Below are positions 59,524 to 64,000 of a stretch of DNA of 64,000 bases, in pieces; the first letter of the stretch is position 1, and each line of letters begins with the position of its first letter. This stretch comes from Rhytidiadelphus loreus. Its lineage: Eukaryota; Streptophyta; Bryopsida; Hypnales; Hylocomiaceae. The notes under the pieces are model-generated. The model was given only the letters and a program-made list of their open reading frames with translations. It ran no database searches and was not told where the DNA came from. Location: positions 80,036,981 through 80,100,980 of the forward strand of contig OX344762.1 in assembly GCA_947034895.1 (NCBI GenBank), written 5' to 3'. The translations under genes were made by a program, and so were the position numbers.

Positions 59524-60017
59524 CGGTACAACTCACTCAGGAAGCCGGACACTTCGAAATGCGGTCTTCGGAAATGGTCCACAAAAACCCGCCATTTTCA
59601 CGAAATTAAAGTAGAATCTGATGCTCGTGTGCTTGCCCATGTATTCTGGAAATGACCATTACTGCTGACATCAATCTTTGCGAATTCCAATTGGAATGAT
59701 TTCCCAAATAGAGCTCAAGATTTCTGGCAAGGATACAAACTGTACTGCTTTGCCCATTATTCTCACTGTGATACATCCAAGGGGCTGTTCCAAGACAGCA
59801 AGATGGGTGAGTGCTATATGGACCATGTTGGGCTTCGTGCATTTGTATGCTGCATTCAATTCAAATCATTTATTTTTTAAATGGCGCGCTCGTGAATACC
59901 ACTTCGGACAACATTGATGGCTTCCTTTCTGTAGGTCAAGTTATGTGTGCGTTGCAAAACACAATGGAAGTGGCATGGGGTGCACTATTTGATGCAGCAA
60001 TTCGGGATGTGTGAGTC

Positions 60018-60742
60018 ATGATGGAGGAGTATGTCCACATCCGCCATGGCAAGGACTGCAAGAACCTCAGGTGACCACTCCATGTCAATCATGTCAGACC
60101 CCATTTGGAGCAACATGTAGTACAGTGGGTTTGTACCATGCAATCATGTTCTTCACTCCAGAATTTCTTTCGTCCTAATCATACTCAAGTGGGGGCTGCG
60201 GCGTGACATACAGAGCTCTCATGGAAGAATTCGACGATGCCAACAAGCTATCAACCTCCGAGAATGGTTCCTTATTACTACAACTCATTCAGGTTAGTAG
60301 TAAACGCTCGTCCCTACCTACAAATAGCATCTACTAGGAGATAGACAAAGATTAATATGTCCAATGCTACCTTGTCATCGAAGGGACTCCACTCTCAAAT
60401 TCATGTCAAACTTCGGAAGGGACACAACAATCTTCACCCACTTGGGAAGAAGTCATCCATGATATGCAATGATGTCGGTTAAGTTGGTAAACGAATGTTC
60501 TAAATTCATCGAGGTTCAATTGCCAAGTACCTGATACCAATATTGACTCATTGGAATACGTGTTTCCACCACTACTCTCTCAGGATGATGAGCATGGAAC
60601 CGAACATCTCCACAGAGAGTCGCAAGCCGTTCATGTCGACCTAGATATTTTTGAGCAAGTGCGGGCTCGGCTGAATCAAGCACAAGTGAATCTGGCAAAC
60701 CTCTCGCCTCAACCTCAGGGGGCTCGACGTCGCAACCGCTAA
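60018..60742 (+). CDS. 3' exons of an unrecognised spliced plus-strand gene
   Basis: Three pieces can be linked. 60018-60069 (MMEEYVHIRHGKDCKNL) ends at AG|GTGACC. 60190-60292 (GGCGVTYRALMEEFDDANKL..., ending LLLQLIQ) lies between CTCAAG and the donor GTTAGT; its phase fits the previous exon. 60584-60742 (DDEHGTEHLHRESQAVHVDL..., ending GARRRNR and TAA) follows a strong acceptor, ACTACTCTCTCAG. An additional exon near 60419-60470 is possible. Earlier exons may lie at 59680-60000. I do not recognise the product. It is encoded divergently from the DUF7869-type gene, with the palindromes between. Confidence 0.35.
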
Positions 60743-63224
60743 TCGCACTTTTTTGCTGGCTCACTGTATCTATGAGGAATCAGCTCTTGCTGAGTAGCAT
60801 TGCATGGGGAACAGGTTTTATAGAAAAAAGACATTGCCCTTGTTATATTGCTTCATATTCCGTTTGTAGTCTCTTGTTTTCCTAGAACGAAAGATGTATG
60901 CTGTGAATTCCTACTCATGGCAATCATCTATACTGCTTGGTTTTTCACTTCTGGCTTCCAATCCAGATCCTTTCAATGTCAGTTATTTTGGGACTTTATG
61001 AATATAAGATTTGTTATGGTGGTCTATATTTGCATCCGGGGTTTCAACTACCTAGGGGGGGTGGCTCTCATATTTCAATACTTAGAATGGGTTGCCTCCG
61101 AATGATCCAAAAAAACAAGCCTCTAACTACACACAGTCATTCATTCAACAACGTTGAATCCTGAGTTTCTTTAAGCTTTAGAATTTTCAAATAATTCTAC
61201 CTTTTCTTCAGCAATAGTATTGGACTTACAGACGGTGTGTTTCAACAAGCCTCTCAATGAATTGGTCTAATTATATACGAATACAAAGAAATGGCAACTT
61301 CAACAAATGTGAGTATATTAGCACCGATCTTCTCAAGCCATAGTTGGGCGGGCTGCAAATGCTCTACATCTATATTTTCCACTTACTAGGATATCTCATA
61401 GAATAAATGTCTACTTTTTCATTGGAAATTCAACACATTTTATGTTGTATATTTCATATAATTATGCTTCTTTGTTATATCTCGTTTCCATGGAACTCAT
61501 CATAGAGTGAAACTCTCAATCATTTTGTAGTATTGGAACAGTCATGTTACATCGAATTTGTAAATAATCCAAGTTAGATAATGCTGGAGTTCACTTGCAA
61601 CTCCGGGAAAACTTCAACTTCATAAGTTTGAAATATAACACTCAGTTTCTCAAGTTGTGAGTGAACTTTAGAGAAGGTACAGTAAGCTCTGAACTTCACG
61701 CACAAAGGTGAGCAAGAAACTTGCATTTAAAAAGCATCGGATGAGACATCTTGCTATGAGATACATGATCAAGTTCATATGTGAGAATCATTTAAAAAGC
61801 CATGATTTTTTAAATGACAATTGAGTTTGATCATTGAGTGATTGACCTTAGGTGTACCTATTTTTTTTTTTTTTTTGGTAGTATATATGCTATTCGAAAT
61901 GTCATGGTTATGAATCAATTGTTTCATTTTCACATAATTAGAAGCAAAATGAACAAGATTTTTTATATAGGGTGATTGCAAGAAACACTTCACGTTTTTT
62001 TGGTCCCCTTGACCTTAGATAGCTGGTTTTTTGCTCATAACTTTTGCATCGTGTGTCCATCTTCTATGAAACTTGAAATGAAGGTACATGTGGTAGTTTC
62101 AGATGTTGAGTACTTTTTAAGGCTTTTTTTATAGTTATTCTACTATTTTTAAATTGCCCCCGATTGGATGTCTACCATGGCCATTTTGAAGGGTTTTAGC
62201 ACTATTTTCCACCCAAAAATACGAATTTGAAGCTCAAAATTGGTATACTAGAACTTCTACTAAAGTTACACAACCTTACCAAAGATTTTCTAAAAATAGA
62301 TAATTTTCCATCTGCCACATGTGCTCAAAGTGCACTACCTTTGCGCAAGTGTAGAGAACACAATTTTATTTTTCCAATAGTGAAAATTAGTGAAAAGGAG
62401 TATCTATAAGTTAGAAAAAATAGATTTTTTTTTGAATTTTTTGAATTTTTTTACTGTTTCTTAAGAATTAAATTTCAAACTGTCTATTTTCTTGCATTTT
62501 TCAACCCTCTTTGACCGTGCATAACTCTTAGAGAATAAAAAATTTAGGTCTGAATTTTTGCACATACCATTTTTTTAATGCTGTACACATTATTCATATT
62601 TTGTGTACCATTTTCAAAGTACCTAGTTCGAACCACAAAAGTGACATCTAGGACAGGTATAGATTTCAACAATCTTGAATTTATATAGATTTCAGAAATC
62701 TAGGATCTCTATAGATTTCAAGCGGTGTATTTTGAACTACAGAAGTGCCATCTATGACTCATGTAGATTTCAGACATTTAAAAATGATGAAGTTCTAAGA
62801 AATCTAGGTGTGAATCTAGGACATTTGAACATTTTAGACTACCCGGTCGAAATTGAAAAAATTGCCAAAGTCAGCGGTGCTAGTTTGTGAGCCTGCGAGC
62901 ATGATGAGATTTCAAGCGGTGAGCAAGATTCTACGAGCGTTAAGTTCAAAAATTTAAAGAAGTACTAAAAAATTAAGAATATTGCTAAAAATAAAAATCC
63001 ATCTGAAATTTTTGATCAAAATCTTCTATTTTTAGTGGATTATCGTATCTATTACTATAGACCTATTGCCGTGAACCTATTACCGTGGTTTTGTAGAATT
63101 CAAATGAAAATCAAAATTTCCAATGTTTCTTAAAATATTAGAAGTAGAAATTATAACAATCATGAACTCAATTGATGTGAAAGATGAATGGAGATGGAAA
63201 TAAGTTCATATAGAATAATGATTG
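60743..63224. other. AT-rich region, no gene recognised
   Basis: A T-tract lies at 61860-61876. TATAGATTTCA recurs at about 62658, 62686 and 62711, with a related TGTAGATTTCA near 62761. 61886-61935 is repeated at 63702-63752 (CATGGTTAT(G/A)AATCAATTG). Nothing coding is supported. Confidence 0.45.
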
Positions 63225-63670
63225 ATTACGATCTTATAGCAACAAGGGTCCTCTTAGGATTGAATGGTTGATGGGAGGGTACTAATAATTTTCTCTTAAT
63301 GCATTGTTGTTAGACTTGTTTCGATTTTAGAAAAAAAACATGGTTGATAATAATTATTTTTATATCTAATGATCTTTATCACATTGAATTTTATTTTAGT
63401 TGAACATTATCTTATAGCATCATGGATCTTCTCCAAGTCAATGAAAGGGTATCAATACTTCCGTCTTGATTTGTAAGTCTGTAGACTTGTTTAGATTTTC
63501 GAAACAAAAATTTGTTCATAACAAATAATTCATTATATGTAGAAATAGCTTAGGTGAAGCAAATTTCATTTTTGTTGGTCACTATTTTGTAGTAGCATGG
63601 ATCTTCTTAGGGCTGATGGAAGGTATTTGTACGTTTGTCTTAATGAGCGTATAACTGAGCTTGTTCAAAA
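63225..63670. repeat. degenerate tandem repeat, ~175-bp unit, about 2.5 copies
   Basis: Units begin near 63231 (ATCTTATAGCAACAAGGGTC), 63410 (ATCTTATAGCATCATGGATC) and 63583 (ATTTTGTAGTAGCATGGATC). Each is followed by a GAATGG/GAAAGG/GGAAGG stretch and (A/G)CTTGTT. Spacing is 179 and 173 bp. The unit length is in the range of plant satellite monomers, but only this short stretch is in the window. Confidence 0.65.
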
Positions 63671-64000
63671 TTTGAAAGAAAATTTTTGGTTTATTGTCGT
63701 ATGTGCTATTTAAAATATCATGGTTATAAATCAATTGTTTAGCGTTCACATAAAAGCACAATATTCAAAATTCCTAGGTGTCAATAATATTTGAGCTACT
63801 AACAATGTCATGAACCCCTATAAGGTCTTAGTTAGTATAGATCCATTTTTCAAATCGTCAAGGTGTGATATAAATTGCAATTTTTTCTTTTCTATGATGG
63901 AATCTCATTGTGTGTAGAATTTGTTAATGTAAGAGTCTAAGTCTGTGACGATTTGAAATTATTGTTCCATCTTCAAAAGATAGACTAAGTAAAGAAATTA

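Overview
The window is eukaryotic nuclear DNA, most likely from a plant of the streptophyte lineage. The evidence is GT-AG introns, a CACTA-type MITE, hAT, Ty3/gypsy and LINE elements, and AT-rich intergenic DNA with sharply GC-richer islands. Nothing in the sequence fixes the species. A bryophyte, fern, lycophyte or charophyte would all fit, and I do not name one. No tRNA, rRNA or CRISPR was seen.

Layout. 1-3.2 kb: intergenic, with one possible mini-exon, a MITE-like element and a (TA)n tract. 3.24-5.81 kb: one intact three-exon gene for an HSPA12-like Hsp70 ATPase (minus strand), the only clearly host-type gene that looks undamaged. 7.3-10 kb: AT-rich spacer with a hairpin MITE and a 110-bp tandem duplication. 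About 10.0-21.3 kb: one very long, decayed non-LTR retrotransposon. Its ORF1 has an RRM-like domain. Its ORF2 carries a 2A-like motif, an APE endonuclease, a reverse transcriptase, a module of unknown function, RNase H, a CCHC knuckle and a restriction-like (PD...E...K) nuclease. That makes it a dual-endonuclease LINE of the kind called Dualen/RandI in green algae. 22.7-25 kb: a CACTA MITE and a Ty3/gypsy polymerase fragment.

25.5-50.8 kb is an unusual accessory block. It has five ORFs: a RING protein (A), two coiled-coil relatives of its N-terminal domain (B and C), a kinase-like protein (D) and a hAT transposase (E). Each is preceded, roughly 150-350 bp before its ATG, by a GC-rich array of a degenerate GCGAC-NN-CGGGT motif. 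B and C point outward from D, and D is flanked by kilobase-long inverted repeats, so 30.5-45.4 kb is mirror-symmetric about the kinase gene. The hAT gene is interrupted by a 508-bp non-autonomous hAT element with an 8-bp target duplication.

51.9-60.7 kb holds a spliced DUF7869-type (putative RNase H-fold transposase-like) gene on the minus strand and traces of a spliced plus-strand gene. Between and around them are fourteen copies of a palindrome centred on AGACCGCGCGGTCT. 60.8-64 kb is AT-rich, with a degenerate ~175-bp tandem repeat.

Most coding regions in the mobile part carry isolated in-frame stops. Nearly all of these are one C-to-T change away from CAG or CGA, as expected for decay of methylated plant transposons.
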